From Enterococcus saigonensis (lineage in GTDB: Bacteria > Bacillota > Bacilli > Lactobacillales > Enterococcaceae), in NCBI RefSeq assembly GCF_011397115.1, contig NZ_AP022822.1, positions 2,035,001-2,099,000 of the forward strand: 64,000 nucleotides of DNA, read 5' to 3'. Shown here one piece after another: positions 41,471-51,070 of this stretch. The notes under the pieces were generated by a model, which saw nothing but the letters and a program-made list of their open reading frames with translations, was not told where the DNA came from and did not search any database. Each line of letters opens with the position of its first letter. The first letter of the stretch is position 1. Both the position numbers and the translations under genes were made by a program.

Positions 41471-41528
41471 AAAAAAGACTTAAACTATTCGCCTCTGTGA
41501 AGGCTAAAGTAATCGTTTAAGTCTTTTT
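41471..41528. terminator. Bidirectional terminator between lipid kinase gene and recD2
   Basis: AAAAAGACTTAAAC and GTTTAAGTCTTTTT pair across about 30 bases, with T runs on both strands. Confidence 0.85.
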
Positions 41529-41536
41529 ACTTATCT

Positions 41537-44047
41537 CTACATAAAATCCATTGGTGTTATTCCAGCCATACCAATTAAAGGATCTACGCTATTTTCCCGT
41601 ATTAATTTTTGTGTCAAAACAAACCCAAGTGCTACTTTGTCAGTTGCTTCATCTATTGTACTACCTGTCTCACAAAAATCGCCTGCTTCTTTTTGGGGGG
41701 AGACTAATTTGTCTTCTTCATAGACAACAGCGGCTTGTTTTCTCGACTCATTTTTTGTCGTTACTGATAATTCAGCTGCTTCACTTCGTTCTACGCTCTC
41801 AATCTTAGAGCCAATAAATACCTGAATTCGTTGTGTCAATGTTGTTAGACGATTGGCAGATTGATTAGTAACGCAAGTTTGAAAAGCTTGTGTCTCCCCT
41901 AATAAAATTAATTTATCTTTACTTCGGGTGACTGCCGTATACAATAAGTTTCTCTGCAACATTCGTTGGTATTGGGAAACCATCGGTAAAATTACCATTT
42001 CAAATTCACTACCTTGGGATTTGTGGATCGAACAACAATAAGATAATGTGATTTTTTGCCAATCATTTCTTTTGTAGGTTACTTCATTAGTATCAAATTG
42101 AATAACCAACTCATCTACTTTATCTTCACTATCTTTTGCATAAATAATACCGACAATTTGTCCCATGTCACCATTAAAAACATTCTCTTCTGGTGAATTA
42201 ACCAACTGTAAAACTTTATCGCCAATTCGATAAACATGATCGTGAAAAGACACTTCTTTTTTTGTTCCATCATTTGGATTAAAAATTTCTTGCATCATTT
42301 TATTCAGTGCATCAATCCCTGCTGGACCACGATACATTGGCGCCAACAGTTGTATATCTTGTGCGCTAAATCCTTTTGCTTTTGCTTTTTTTACGATTTG
42401 AGCAATTAGTGGTTCAATTTGTTGCGCATGACACGGAAAAAAAGAACGATCGGCTTGATTTTTTGTAAAGTCTGCGGGTAAACGACCATTTTTAATCTCA
42501 TGGGCTAATGAAATAATTGTCGATCCGTCTTCTTGACGATAAATATCTGTTAACTCCCGCTGAGGAATTTCTTTTATTAAAAGTAAATCATGTAGTACTT
42601 GGCCTGGTCCGACAGAAGGTAACTGCTCTTTATCACCAACAAAAATAACTTGCATATTCGTTGGAATAGCCTTCAATAATGAATTAGCAAGCCACGTGTC
42701 TAACATTGACATTTCATCAACAATCAACAGACCTCCTGATAATTCATTGATTTCTATTTCGCCGACTTTTTCTCTACCCGTTAATCCCAATAAACGATGA
42801 ATCGTACCACTGGGTAATCCGGTTGTCTCATTCATCCGTTTTGCAGCGCGACCTGTAGGGGCAGCTAAAAGAATGGGAAAAACTTCCTGAGTATAATCTA
42901 ATGGTTCCAAACTTAAATCATTTAATTCTGCAAACAACTGGACAATACCATTAATAACGGTTGTCTTACCTGTACCAGGGCCACCAGTTAAAATAAAGAG
43001 CGGTGATGCTAGCGCCGCTTTAATCGCTTCTGCTTGTGATGTTCCGTATTGAATACCCAACCGTTTTTCTAAGCTGGCTAATTTTTTTTCAATTGTCTTT
43101 TCAGGATACTTAATTTCTTTTTTTCGCTGCAACATTTTTTGAATAGATCCTGCTATCCCAATTTCAGCAAAATAAAGACTATTTTCGTAAATACGCGTAG
43201 CCTCTTGTTTGATTTTATCTTCTTCTGTTAAAGAAATAATCACATCAGCCAACTGTTCGGGATTGATTTCTACCGGACGACTTTTCTCCAGTAGTACCAA
43301 AGTATCTTCTAACAAGCGATTTGCCTCGATGTACGTATCTCCACTTTGCAATGCACTTTGAAAAACTTGATGTAAGACTGCTGCTCGCAAGCGCTTGTCA
43401 CTTGTTGCCGCAATTCCTAACTGCTCTGCTAATTGATCGGCTTTTTTAAAGCCAATTCCTTCAATATCTTCTACTAATTGATAAGGATTTTCTTCAATAA
43501 TACTCAACGCCTGCCCGTGATACATTTGATAAATGGCAAAAGATAATTGACTCCCAAAACCATACTGGGATAAACCAACAACAATTTCATCCATTCCTTG
43601 GTTTGCCCGAACAATTTCTGCAATCTGTTGTCGTTTTTTTTCATTTAGACCTGTAATTTTTTCTAATACCGTGGCATCTTCCACAATTTTTTTTATCGCA
43701 TCAACACCTAATGTGTGGACAATTTTTTCAGCTGTCTTTGGACCTATACCAGGAAACTTTTCACTAGCAAAGTAATTAATCAAGCCATTTTCAGAAGTGG
43801 GTTGATCTTGAGCATAGCTTTCTACTTGAAACTGCAGCCCATATCGCGCATGTTCTATCAATTCACCATAGAATTGATAAAGAGTATCGTCACTAATGTC
43901 ACCAAAAGAGCCGGTTACTACGATTTGTGGCTCCCGATAATTCGTATTAGTTTCCGCGATATCAATCAGCATCACCTTATAAAAATTGCCGGGGTTTTCA
44001 AAAAATATTGCCGCAACTGTTCCGCTGACAAAATTTCGTTCTTCCAT
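41537..44047 (-). CDS. recD2: ATP-dependent RecD-like DNA helicase (RecD2)
   Basis: This encodes an 836-aa SF1B 5'-3' helicase. The N-terminal OB/helix-hairpin-helix region (KFPGIGPKTAEKI, VEDIEGIGFKKADQL) precedes Walker A (TGGPGTGKTT), Walker B (LIVDEMSMLD) and the C-terminal 2B/SH3 region ending in IHKSQGSEFEMVILP (motif V/VI). RecD2 acts in repair and replication-fork handling without RecBC. It is first of a group with a histidine phosphatase gene. Confidence 0.95.
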   Translation of the reverse strand: MEERNFVSGTVAAIFFENPGNFYKVMLIDIAETNTNYREPQIVVTGSFGDISDDTLYQFYGELIEHARYGLQFQVESYAQDQPTSENGLINYFASEKFPGIGPKTAEKIVHTLGVDAIKKIVEDATVLEKITGLNEKKRQQIAEIVRANQGMDEIVVGLSQYGFGSQLSFAIYQMYHGQALSIIEENPYQLVEDIEGIGFKKADQLAEQLGIAATSDKRLRAAVLHQVFQSALQSGDTYIEANRLLEDTLVLLEKSRPVEINPEQLADVIISLTEEDKIKQEATRIYENSLYFAEIGIAGSIQKMLQRKKEIKYPEKTIEKKLASLEKRLGIQYGTSQAEAIKAALASPLFILTGGPGTGKTTVINGIVQLFAELNDLSLEPLDYTQEVFPILLAAPTGRAAKRMNETTGLPSGTIHRLLGLTGREKVGEIEINELSGGLLIVDEMSMLDTWLANSLLKAIPTNMQVIFVGDKEQLPSVGPGQVLHDLLLIKEIPQRELTDIYRQEDGSTIISLAHEIKNGRLPADFTKNQADRSFFPCHAQQIEPLIAQIVKKAKAKGFSAQDIQLLAPMYRGPAGIDALNKMMQEIFNPNDGTKKEVSFHDHVYRIGDKVLQLVNSPEENVFNGDMGQIVGIIYAKDSEDKVDELVIQFDTNEVTYKRNDWQKITLSYCCSIHKSQGSEFEMVILPMVSQYQRMLQRNLLYTAVTRSKDKLILLGETQAFQTCVTNQSANRLTTLTQRIQVFIGSKIESVERSEAAELSVTTKNESRKQAAVVYEEDKLVSPQKEAGDFCETGSTIDEATDKVALGFVLTQKLIRENSVDPLIGMAGITPMDFM

Positions 44048-44065
44048 TAAGAATCCGGCTCCTTT

Positions 44066-44722
44066 CTATAATAAGGCGTCCAAGCTGCTTTGATTGCCTA
44101 AAAAGCTGGCATCATTCCATTTTGTTAATTTGAATGGCATTAGGTTTTTAGGTTCTTTTGTTGTCATAATACTCAAGCTATTGTTCACTAAGCCGCCCAT
44201 TTCTCGTAATTGTCCGAGTTGTTTTCCAGCTAACCATTGAATAGCAGCAGTTAACGATGCCCCGTGACCAACAAATAATAGTGGCCCTTTATTTTGTATC
44301 ACCGCATCACAAACAACCGTTTCAATTCGGGCTAAAGCATCTTCAATTTTTTCTCCTTTAAAAATGCTTGGATCATAATGATCCAAATGATAACGGAGAT
44401 TATGCAATTCACGAGGATAACGAATAGCCATTTCATCAATTAATTGACCTTCTAAATCACCCAGACCCAATTCCTTTAAGCCATCATTATAAATAATCTC
44501 TGGTTGATAGTTTAGTTCTGCTGCAATTCCTTGTGCTGTTTTCATTGCACGAGGGGCTGTACTGGCATAAATTTTTTCAAAAGGAATATCTTTTAGATGT
44601 CCTCCCAGCAGTTTAATTTCTGCTAAACTTTCTGCAAGTAGCGGAGAATCGCCTTTTGCTCCTTGAAATCGTCGTTCATTATTCCATTCTGTCTTACCAT
44701 GGCGGGTAAAATATAACTCCAT
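44066..44722 (-). CDS. Histidine phosphatase (phosphoglycerate mutase-like)
   Basis: This encodes a 218-aa enzyme with the catalytic TRHGKTEWN at the N-terminus and the second His in FVGHGASLTAAI. It belongs to the GpmB/CobC-type branch of the family, so the substrate could be a phosphometabolite or phosphosugar. AAGGAG precedes the ATG. It is probably co-transcribed with trmL upstream and recD2 downstream. Confidence 0.88.
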   Translation of the reverse strand: MELYFTRHGKTEWNNERRFQGAKGDSPLLAESLAEIKLLGGHLKDIPFEKIYASTAPRAMKTAQGIAAELNYQPEIIYNDGLKELGLGDLEGQLIDEMAIRYPRELHNLRYHLDHYDPSIFKGEKIEDALARIETVVCDAVIQNKGPLLFVGHGASLTAAIQWLAGKQLGQLREMGGLVNNSLSIMTTKEPKNLMPFKLTKWNDASFLGNQSSLDALL

Positions 44723-44757
44723 TACAAAGACTCCTTTAGTTTTGATGTAGATGAAAG

Positions 44758-45267
44758 TTAATCTAATTTATCATTTTCATAGTGATGTCGTAATTCCAAA
44801 TTAGGAAATCCTTGTTGTCGCAGTGCTTCGTATATGACAAGCGCAGCGGTATTTGATAAATTCAACGAACGAACATGTTCGTCATTCATCGGAATACGTA
44901 AACACTTTTCTGGATTTTCCCGCATGAACTCTTCTGGTAATCCGGTTGTTTCTTTTCCAAACATCAAAAATATTTCATCATCTGCGGTGTAATCAACTTC
45001 ACTATAGACGTGATTGGCAAATTTTGTAATCAAGTAAAGACGACGCTCTCCCAAATATGCTAAAAATGCTGTTAAATCTTTATGATACGTAATATTCACA
45101 TCATGCCAATAATCCAAACCCGCTCTTTTTAAATGTTTATCATCTGTTGAAAAACCCAGTGGTTCAATTAAATGCAAAGGTGTATTCGTTGCCGCACACG
45201 TACGGGCAATATTTCCAGTATTGGCTGGAATTTGAGGTTCAAATAAAACGATATGGTTCAATTTCAT
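44758..45267 (-). CDS. trmL: tRNA 2'-O-methyltransferase TrmL
   Basis: This encodes a 169-aa SPOUT-fold methyltransferase (also named CspR) for the 2'-O of nucleotide 34 in tRNA-Leu. The trefoil knot motifs MFGKETTGLPEEF and RIPMNDEHVRSLNLSNTAAL are clear. AGGAG is only two bases before the ATG, a tight spacing. Confidence 0.95.
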   Translation of the reverse strand: MKLNHIVLFEPQIPANTGNIARTCAATNTPLHLIEPLGFSTDDKHLKRAGLDYWHDVNITYHKDLTAFLAYLGERRLYLITKFANHVYSEVDYTADDEIFLMFGKETTGLPEEFMRENPEKCLRIPMNDEHVRSLNLSNTAALVIYEALRQQGFPNLELRHHYENDKLD

Positions 45268-45368
45268 TACTCCTTTTTATGAAACGTTCTTTCATTTTTA
45301 TTCATTGCAATTAACAGTAAATATTCTCTCTTACTATATCACTTCAGGACTACTTTTTTAAAAAAAAT

Positions 45369-45419
45369 GCAAAAAAAAGAACGTATCGGCTCGGTGTTAA
45401 TCACTGCGAGTCGCTACGT
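45369..45419 (-). terminator. Terminator of rlmA transcript (first of three hairpins)
   Basis: ACGTATCGGCTCG pairs imperfectly with CGAGTCGCTACGT, with an inner GTG/CAC. On the minus strand eight T follow. Confidence 0.8.
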
Positions 45420-45468
45420 TAGTGAAGTTCTTTTCACTAACTTTTATCAGAACAGGAACCTGATAAAA
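45418..45468. repeat. Two further adjacent hairpins
   Basis: GTTAGTGAA/TTCACTAAC (45418-45441) and TTTTATCAG/CTGATAAAA (45442-45468) are two perfect 9-bp stems next to the terminator, making a run of three hairpins. The minus strand is downstream of rlmA. Confidence 0.7.
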
Positions 45469-45551
45469 ACCAATGAAAAATGACTTGTTTGTAATATATC
45501 ACTCTTACTTAAATAATGCAACAGTTTTAACCGAAAAAAGTCACAAAAATT

Positions 45552-46394
45552 TCATTTTTCTTTTCCAATTAGGACATCTAAATCGATTGTAATTTTATTT
45601 AACGGATTTTTGGCTACAATTTCTTTTTGCTCAGCAGAAACACCCCATTCTAGTGGAGACATTTCCAATAATGCTGCTTGATTTTTTGGCAAAATATCAA
45701 ATGTATACGTTATTTCATGATGATTTACTAATTTAAATTGTTCTTCAAAATGTTGGATTACTTCATAATTTTCATAATGTTGTTTCTTTTGGTTCGTTGG
45801 ATAAAAAGCTTGCCGCAATTCTTGCAAATAGCCGCTTCTTGGGACAACTTTCACTAAGGTACCGCTCGGCTTTAAAACACGTTTAAATTCTTTATAATTT
45901 GACGGGGTGAATAAGTTTAATACAATATCAAAAACTTGATGAGAAAAAGGCAACCGTGTCAAATCAGCGATACACCAAAATAATGGTTCAGTTTGTTCTG
46001 TTGCCATGTAGACACCATCTTTTGCAATATCAAAACCCACTCCCGTAATGTTTTTATCAGTTGCTATTTTGTTAAAAAAACTACCTTCACCACAGCCTAC
46101 ATCTAGAACTGTTGTATTTTGCGGAATATATTCTCGTAGCTTATCCAGCAAGCCATCGTACATTCCTGCTTGAATTAATTGGCGTCTTGCGGTAAATAAG
46201 CGTCGATCATAGCCGCTGGTAATATTTTTTTGTAAAAAATATAGCGTCCCTTTTTTTGAGACATCAAAATGATGATTATTTTCGCACTTCAATCCGTTAG
46301 CAGAAGCTCCCATTGGATTTTGACACAACGGACATAAAAACAACGGGGAATTCTCAGTCACAAATTGCTTGCCCCAATCAATTTTTTTTAACAT
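45552..46394 (-). CDS. rlmA: 23S rRNA guanine-N1 methyltransferase (RlmA family)
   Basis: This encodes a 280-aa methyltransferase. An N-terminal zinc site (CPLCQNPM, then CENNHHFD) precedes the AdoMet-binding VLDVGCGEGSFF. Gram-positive members (TlrB/RlmA II) modify G748 and the Gram-negative RlmA I modifies G745; sequence alone does not settle which one this is, and G748 is the expectation for a Gram-positive. It is monocistronic, ending in the three-hairpin element. Confidence 0.9.
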   Translation of the reverse strand: MLKKIDWGKQFVTENSPLFLCPLCQNPMGASANGLKCENNHHFDVSKKGTLYFLQKNITSGYDRRLFTARRQLIQAGMYDGLLDKLREYIPQNTTVLDVGCGEGSFFNKIATDKNITGVGFDIAKDGVYMATEQTEPLFWCIADLTRLPFSHQVFDIVLNLFTPSNYKEFKRVLKPSGTLVKVVPRSGYLQELRQAFYPTNQKKQHYENYEVIQHFEEQFKLVNHHEITYTFDILPKNQAALLEMSPLEWGVSAEQKEIVAKNPLNKITIDLDVLIGKEK

Positions 46395-46534
46395 TTTATT
46401 TCCTCACTTACTCTTAAATACTGCAAAATTAACGTCACTTTTAGTTACTCTACTTTAACACAATGCTGTGATAAAATACTACATGAAAGTAGGCTTTCGA
46501 ACCGTTTAAATTAACTACTTGAAAGGAATTTATT

Positions 46535-47176
46535 ATGATTAAAGAATTTTGTGCTGAAAATTTTACCGACGTCCCCGCAGCCATTCACGCTGGTGCTAAA
46601 CGAATTGAATTGTGTGATAACTTAGCTGTAGGCGGAACAACTCCAAGTACAGGCGTAATTGAAGAAACGTTAAGTTACGCAGGTGAAAAAGGAATTCCCG
46701 TTATGACGATGATTCGACCGCGTGGTGGTGATTTTATCTACAACGATACCGAACTAAAAATTATGCATACTGATTTAATTGAAGCCAAAAAGATAGGAAC
46801 AGACGGGGTCGTTTTTGGATGCTTAACACCTAGTGGCTGGCTCGATGAAGAAGCGTTGGAACTTTTAATTGAAACAGCAGAGGGACTACAAATTACTTTC
46901 CATATGGCGTTTGATGCTATTCCACAAACGCGCCAGTTTGAAGCCATTGACTGGTTAGCAGATCACGGCGTTACACGAATTTTAACCCACGGTGGTCCAA
47001 GTGGCACGTCTATTTTGGAAAATCTACCTTGGTTAAAAGAATTAATTACGCATGCTGATAATCGTTTGACTATTTTACCTGGTGCTGGTATTAATGCTGA
47101 AAATGTCACCGACATTGTGTCTGTATTAGGAGTTAATGAAGCACATGGAACCAAAATTGTCAGTATAGCTAAATAA
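46535..47176 (+). CDS. cutC: CutC-family protein
   Basis: This encodes a 213-aa TIM-barrel protein named for copper homeostasis, with NLAVGGTTPS, VMTMIRPRGGDF and ILTHGGPSG motifs. Its role in copper binding is disputed in the literature, so the function is uncertain. It is shorter than E. coli CutC (248 aa) but of usual Firmicutes length. AAGGAA precedes the ATG. The next gene follows after 12 bases. Confidence 0.88.
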   Translation: MIKEFCAENFTDVPAAIHAGAKRIELCDNLAVGGTTPSTGVIEETLSYAGEKGIPVMTMIRPRGGDFIYNDTELKIMHTDLIEAKKIGTDGVVFGCLTPSGWLDEEALELLIETAEGLQITFHMAFDAIPQTRQFEAIDWLADHGVTRILTHGGPSGTSILENLPWLKELITHADNRLTILPGAGINAENVTDIVSVLGVNEAHGTKIVSIAK

Positions 47177-47188
47177 AAAGGAGAACCC

Positions 47189-47890
47189 ATGAAAAAAGCA
47201 GATGCGATGTACGCCTATGCCCGCAACCATAAATTAGGACAAAATATTACACCTTTTGTAGGTGGATGGCTACAAAGAAAACACTTTAGTTTAATTGAAG
47301 CTGCTCTAGGAAAAGACGAAGAAGTCGTTGCAAGTTTCATTGGTCGCCATCACCCTGAAGATAATGAGAATTTCACACCTTTTGAAGATGAAAGTCGCGC
47401 CGATTTTGAAAAACGTGTACACGTAACACAAACAGGTAAGGTACGCTATTTTGATTGCAAGGGATTCCATGCTTATGCCGTGACGGATGCTGGTCGCTTG
47501 ATTTTTGCCCGGTGGGTTCCCTTTAACCACGATTATAAAAGTATCCCTTTAAATAATATCAATACTATTAATCCTAATACTCGAATTTTTTGGGGTTCTT
47601 TACGTATTGAGAGTTTCCGGGAAGTTTTTAGTATTTTTTGGACGAAAAGAACCGTCTTTGCAATTGCCAATTTACTAGAAGATAGTAAAAGTGACATGCA
47701 AGACGGTGTAATGGATGGTATTACCTCAGCCAATCGTGCACAACAAGCAAAGCAAGAAGCGACGTCATCTAAACCTCAACTGACAACAGAAACAAATTTT
47801 GAAAAATTGCGAGAACGAAAAAAAGCATTAGATGCCGGACTCATTACACAAGAGGAGTATGAAGAATACAAACAGCGCTTCTTGCAGTAA
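47189..47890 (+). CDS. PH-like and SHOCT-domain protein
   Basis: This encodes a 233-aa cytoplasmic protein without signal peptide or membrane segments. A PH-like domain (about 30-160, FHAYAVTDAGRLIFARW) is followed by a linker and a C-terminal SHOCT motif (KLRERKKALDAGLITQEEYE). It probably binds a partner or lipid; its function is unknown. AAGGAG precedes the ATG, and it is likely co-transcribed with cutC. Confidence 0.72.
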   Translation: MKKADAMYAYARNHKLGQNITPFVGGWLQRKHFSLIEAALGKDEEVVASFIGRHHPEDNENFTPFEDESRADFEKRVHVTQTGKVRYFDCKGFHAYAVTDAGRLIFARWVPFNHDYKSIPLNNINTINPNTRIFWGSLRIESFREVFSIFWTKRTVFAIANLLEDSKSDMQDGVMDGITSANRAQQAKQEATSSKPQLTTETNFEKLRERKKALDAGLITQEEYEEYKQRFLQ

Positions 47891-47899
47891 ATCAACCAA

Positions 47900-47982
47900 C
47901 AAAAAAACAAACGACTCGTCTAGCGAAGGGCTATCCAAATTAGAGGATTACAAAAGCAGCACACGTGTCGTTTGTTTTTTTG
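47900..47982. terminator. Bidirectional terminator between the SHOCT gene and mgtE
   Basis: CAAAAAAACAAACGAC pairs with GTCGTTTGTTTTTTTG, ending directly before the mgtE stop at 47983. Confidence 0.85.
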
Positions 47983-49347
47983 TTAGGAAATAAAATATTG
48001 CATAAAAAGACTGGCAATATTGAAATAGATTAAAACACTCGTTAAATCACTTAATGTTGTAATGAATGGTCCACTAGCAACAGCTGGATCAAATCCCAGC
48101 TTATCCATTAACATTGGAATAAAACTCCCCGCCAAATTCGCAACAGTAATCGCACACATCATGGCCATACCAATGACAAAACCTAAAATTGGATTATGTT
48201 TCCATATCGCGACAATGATAAAAATAGTTAAACCTGTAATGAAACCCGTAACTAATCCTGTTAAAATTTCACTTATCACTGTTTTAACAAAATTATTTTC
48301 TTTGTCATCATTAATTGCAAGTCGTCGAACTGCTACCGCTAGCGATTGGGTACCTGCATTACCTGCAGTTCCGGTAATTAAAGAAATGAAAACAGCTAAA
48401 ATACTGGCCTCACTTACTAACTCTTCATAATGGGAAATTAAAGTGGCTGTTGCCATTCCCAAAAATAATAAGGTAATCAACCAAGGCAAACGCCTACTCG
48501 CTGCTTTGACAGGATTTTCTGATACCTCTTCAACGTTAACCCCTGCTAAACCAGAGTAATCACTAGCTGCTTCATCGTCGATAACATCGATGATATCATC
48601 AACTGTAACAATTCCCAGTAAATGATCATCATAATCTGTAACCGGCAACGCCAAAAAGTCGTAATCCCGGAAAGTCTGCGCTACGTCTTCTTGATCGTCT
48701 CCCACATGAACAGAAATAACCCGTTCGCTCATAATATCTTGAATCATCGTATCATCTTCATTGACAATTAAATCTCTTAAGGAAATAACACCCACTAAAT
48801 GATTTTCTTGATCCACTACATAAATATAATAGATTGTTTCTGCTACATCAGCTTCATTTTTTAAAACATACATCGCCGAGCGAACTGTTTGATTAGCAAC
48901 AATGGAGACAAATTCAGTAGTCATAATGGACCCAGCAGTATCATCTTCATAATGCAGTAGTTCTTTAATCTCGCTGGCGTCTTCTTTATCCATTAAACTC
49001 AAATACTTATTGACAGCTTTTTTATTAAGCGTATTTAATAAGTCAACAGCGTTATCTGTATACATTTCTGCTAACATAGCTGCCGCATATCCTGGACGCA
49101 TTTCAGAAAGATAATCAGTCATGTGTTCATCATCTTCTTCGATTACGTCAAACATATCTGCTAACTCTTTAGGTGACAAATATCCATACATTCGATGGCG
49201 CTCTTGGCTAGTGAGAGACTGATAGAACTGCCCCTGTTCGTATATGTGCATTTCTAAGAAAGGTTCTCTAAAGCTTTGCATGTCGTCTTCAAGTAAAGCT
49301 TGTTTTAACGCTGCAAAACGTTCTTCAAGTTCTAAATTTTCATCCAC
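47983..49347 (-). CDS. mgtE: Magnesium transporter MgtE
   Basis: This encodes a 454-aa Mg2+ channel with an N-terminal helical domain, two CBS domains (about 135-260, MTTEFVSIVANQTVRSAM, MSERVISVHVGDDQEDVA), a plug helix and five C-terminal membrane spans with the pore segment TGTAGNAGTQSLAVAVRRLA. Mg2+ binding by the cytoplasmic part closes the channel. The start is GTG at 49347. It is the last gene after relQ-nadK-rluD, and no M-box RNA is seen. Confidence 0.93.
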   Translation of the reverse strand: MDENLELEERFAALKQALLEDDMQSFREPFLEMHIYEQGQFYQSLTSQERHRMYGYLSPKELADMFDVIEEDDEHMTDYLSEMRPGYAAAMLAEMYTDNAVDLLNTLNKKAVNKYLSLMDKEDASEIKELLHYEDDTAGSIMTTEFVSIVANQTVRSAMYVLKNEADVAETIYYIYVVDQENHLVGVISLRDLIVNEDDTMIQDIMSERVISVHVGDDQEDVAQTFRDYDFLALPVTDYDDHLLGIVTVDDIIDVIDDEAASDYSGLAGVNVEEVSENPVKAASRRLPWLITLLFLGMATATLISHYEELVSEASILAVFISLITGTAGNAGTQSLAVAVRRLAINDDKENNFVKTVISEILTGLVTGFITGLTIFIIVAIWKHNPILGFVIGMAMMCAITVANLAGSFIPMLMDKLGFDPAVASGPFITTLSDLTSVLIYFNIASLFMQYFIS

Positions 49348-49366
49348 TCACACTCACCACGCGATC

Positions 49367-50260
49367 TTATATATTTTGAACAATTTGTGCCATATCATTT
49401 GGTAAAGACAATGTAAAAGTCAATCTTTCCTCACTAAAAGGATGATTAAAAGATAGCTTGTAACAATGGAGTGCTTGGCGCTTAATACCAGCTTCCATTG
49501 TTCCCCCATATAAATCGTCTCCTAACAAAGGACAACCAATCCCACTAAAATGGACCCTAATTTGGTGCGTACGCCCAGTATGAAGCTTAATATCCACAAG
49601 CGCAATTTTATCATTATGCTTTTGTAACCAGTATTCCGTTTGCGCATTTTGCCCAGTGCAATCTATTTTGCGTTTTAACAATGAGCTTAAGTCACGAGCA
49701 ATAGGCAAATCGATCATCGCATGCGCTTTTAAATTTTGAATATTGCCAGCAACTAACGCTTGGTATTTTTTTTCTACTTGTTTGTTTCGTAACTGACGAT
49801 CCAGCTGCGCATGAGCAAAACCATGTTTAGCAAATAACATTAAGCCGGTAGTATCCCGATCCAAACGGGTAACCACATGAATCACCTGATTTTTATAATC
49901 TTGCGACTTATAGTAATGTTTCACGCGATTTGCCATGGTACCATTGGGATGATACTGTGCTGGAATTGAAGCAACTCCTGCTGGCTTATTGACAATTAAC
50001 AGATGTTCATCTTCATAAATAACTGTAATTGGAGTCTCGTCTACAAGCATTGTTTCATGTTCTTTTTCATCTGGCACGACAATAGTAACCCTATCATCTG
50101 GGCGCAAAGAATACAAGACATTTTCACGTTTATCATTGACTAAAATCAAGCCCCCTTGGAATTTAATTTTTGCCAATAAACTTTTGGAAATGCCTTGTTC
50201 TTTTAAAAAATATTTCAACTGCTGTGTTGTTTCTTTTTGATAATGATAGGTAAATTTCAT
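49367..50260 (-). CDS. rluD: RluD-type pseudouridine synthase
   Basis: This encodes a 297-aa rRNA pseudouridine synthase. An S4-like N-terminus (LKEQGISKSLLAKIKFQGG) precedes the catalytic HVVTRLDRDTTGLMLFA with its Asp. The C-terminal KLHTGRTHQIRVHFSGIGCP is typical of the RluA/RluD group. The exact target uridine is not known. It lies 6 bases after nadK. Confidence 0.9.
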   Translation of the reverse strand: MKFTYHYQKETTQQLKYFLKEQGISKSLLAKIKFQGGLILVNDKRENVLYSLRPDDRVTIVVPDEKEHETMLVDETPITVIYEDEHLLIVNKPAGVASIPAQYHPNGTMANRVKHYYKSQDYKNQVIHVVTRLDRDTTGLMLFAKHGFAHAQLDRQLRNKQVEKKYQALVAGNIQNLKAHAMIDLPIARDLSSLLKRKIDCTGQNAQTEYWLQKHNDKIALVDIKLHTGRTHQIRVHFSGIGCPLLGDDLYGGTMEAGIKRQALHCYKLSFNHPFSEERLTFTLSLPNDMAQIVQNI

Positions 50261-50266
50261 AACTAC

Positions 50267-51070
50267 TTAATCTTCTCCAATAAAAGCATCTTTAACACGG
50301 TGCCAAAAATCCATATGCCGAAAAGAAGCAAAATGAATTCGCTCTTTAGCGATTTTGTAATAAACTGCCGCAATATGGTCTTTTTGAATGTCCAATTGAT
50401 CTACCGTAATCATATAGTCATTACTATCTTGCAAACGAATTTCTAGCCATTCATCTGCTGCAATAACTAAAGGTGAGCCAAGCGTTCTGAATACTCTGTT
50501 GTTTAAAGAGGCAATCTCTGCTAATTGAATCGCATTGATACTCGGATGCAAGACTGCTCCTCCTACGCTTTTATTATATGCCGTCGAACCTGTAGGAGTT
50601 GAAATAGATAGGCCATCTCCGCGAAAACGTTCAAAAAGTTCTCCTTTTAAATAAACGTCTGCGACCATTGTTCGATTCCCTCGTTTAATAGTCGATTCAT
50701 TTAAGGCCAAAAAATGTTTTGCTGCTTTATCATTTTGATATTCAATTCGAATATCTAAAAGTGGGTAACTAATACTTTCCCCACGATTTCTTTTTAAACT
50801 CGTTACCAACTCTGGTATTTCATAGTCACGCCAATCCGTATAAAATCCTAAATGGCCAGTGTGAACACCAAGAAAACTGACTTTATCTAAAAGATGATTG
50901 TAACGGTGAAATGCTGAAAGCAAAGTACCGTCTCCTCCTACGGAAATGACAATTTCTGGCCGTTGTTGATCAATTACAATTTCATTTTCTGCTAAGAGTT
51001 TTCGCAATTGTCGCTCAGTCTTTTCTGATTGGAGCCCATGATTTGAAACAATCGCCACTTTCAACGTCAT
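50267..51070 (-). CDS. nadK: NAD kinase
   Basis: This encodes a 267-aa enzyme that makes NADP from NAD. The motifs SVGGDGTLLSAFH and SISTPTGSTAYNKSVGG (NNE/GGDG family) are present. Its ATG abuts the relQ stop. The relQ-nadK-rluD order is common in Lactobacillales and couples ppGpp metabolism with cofactor supply. Confidence 0.95.
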   Translation of the reverse strand: MTLKVAIVSNHGLQSEKTERQLRKLLAENEIVIDQQRPEIVISVGGDGTLLSAFHRYNHLLDKVSFLGVHTGHLGFYTDWRDYEIPELVTSLKRNRGESISYPLLDIRIEYQNDKAAKHFLALNESTIKRGNRTMVADVYLKGELFERFRGDGLSISTPTGSTAYNKSVGGAVLHPSINAIQLAEIASLNNRVFRTLGSPLVIAADEWLEIRLQDSNDYMITVDQLDIQKDHIAAVYYKIAKERIHFASFRHMDFWHRVKDAFIGED

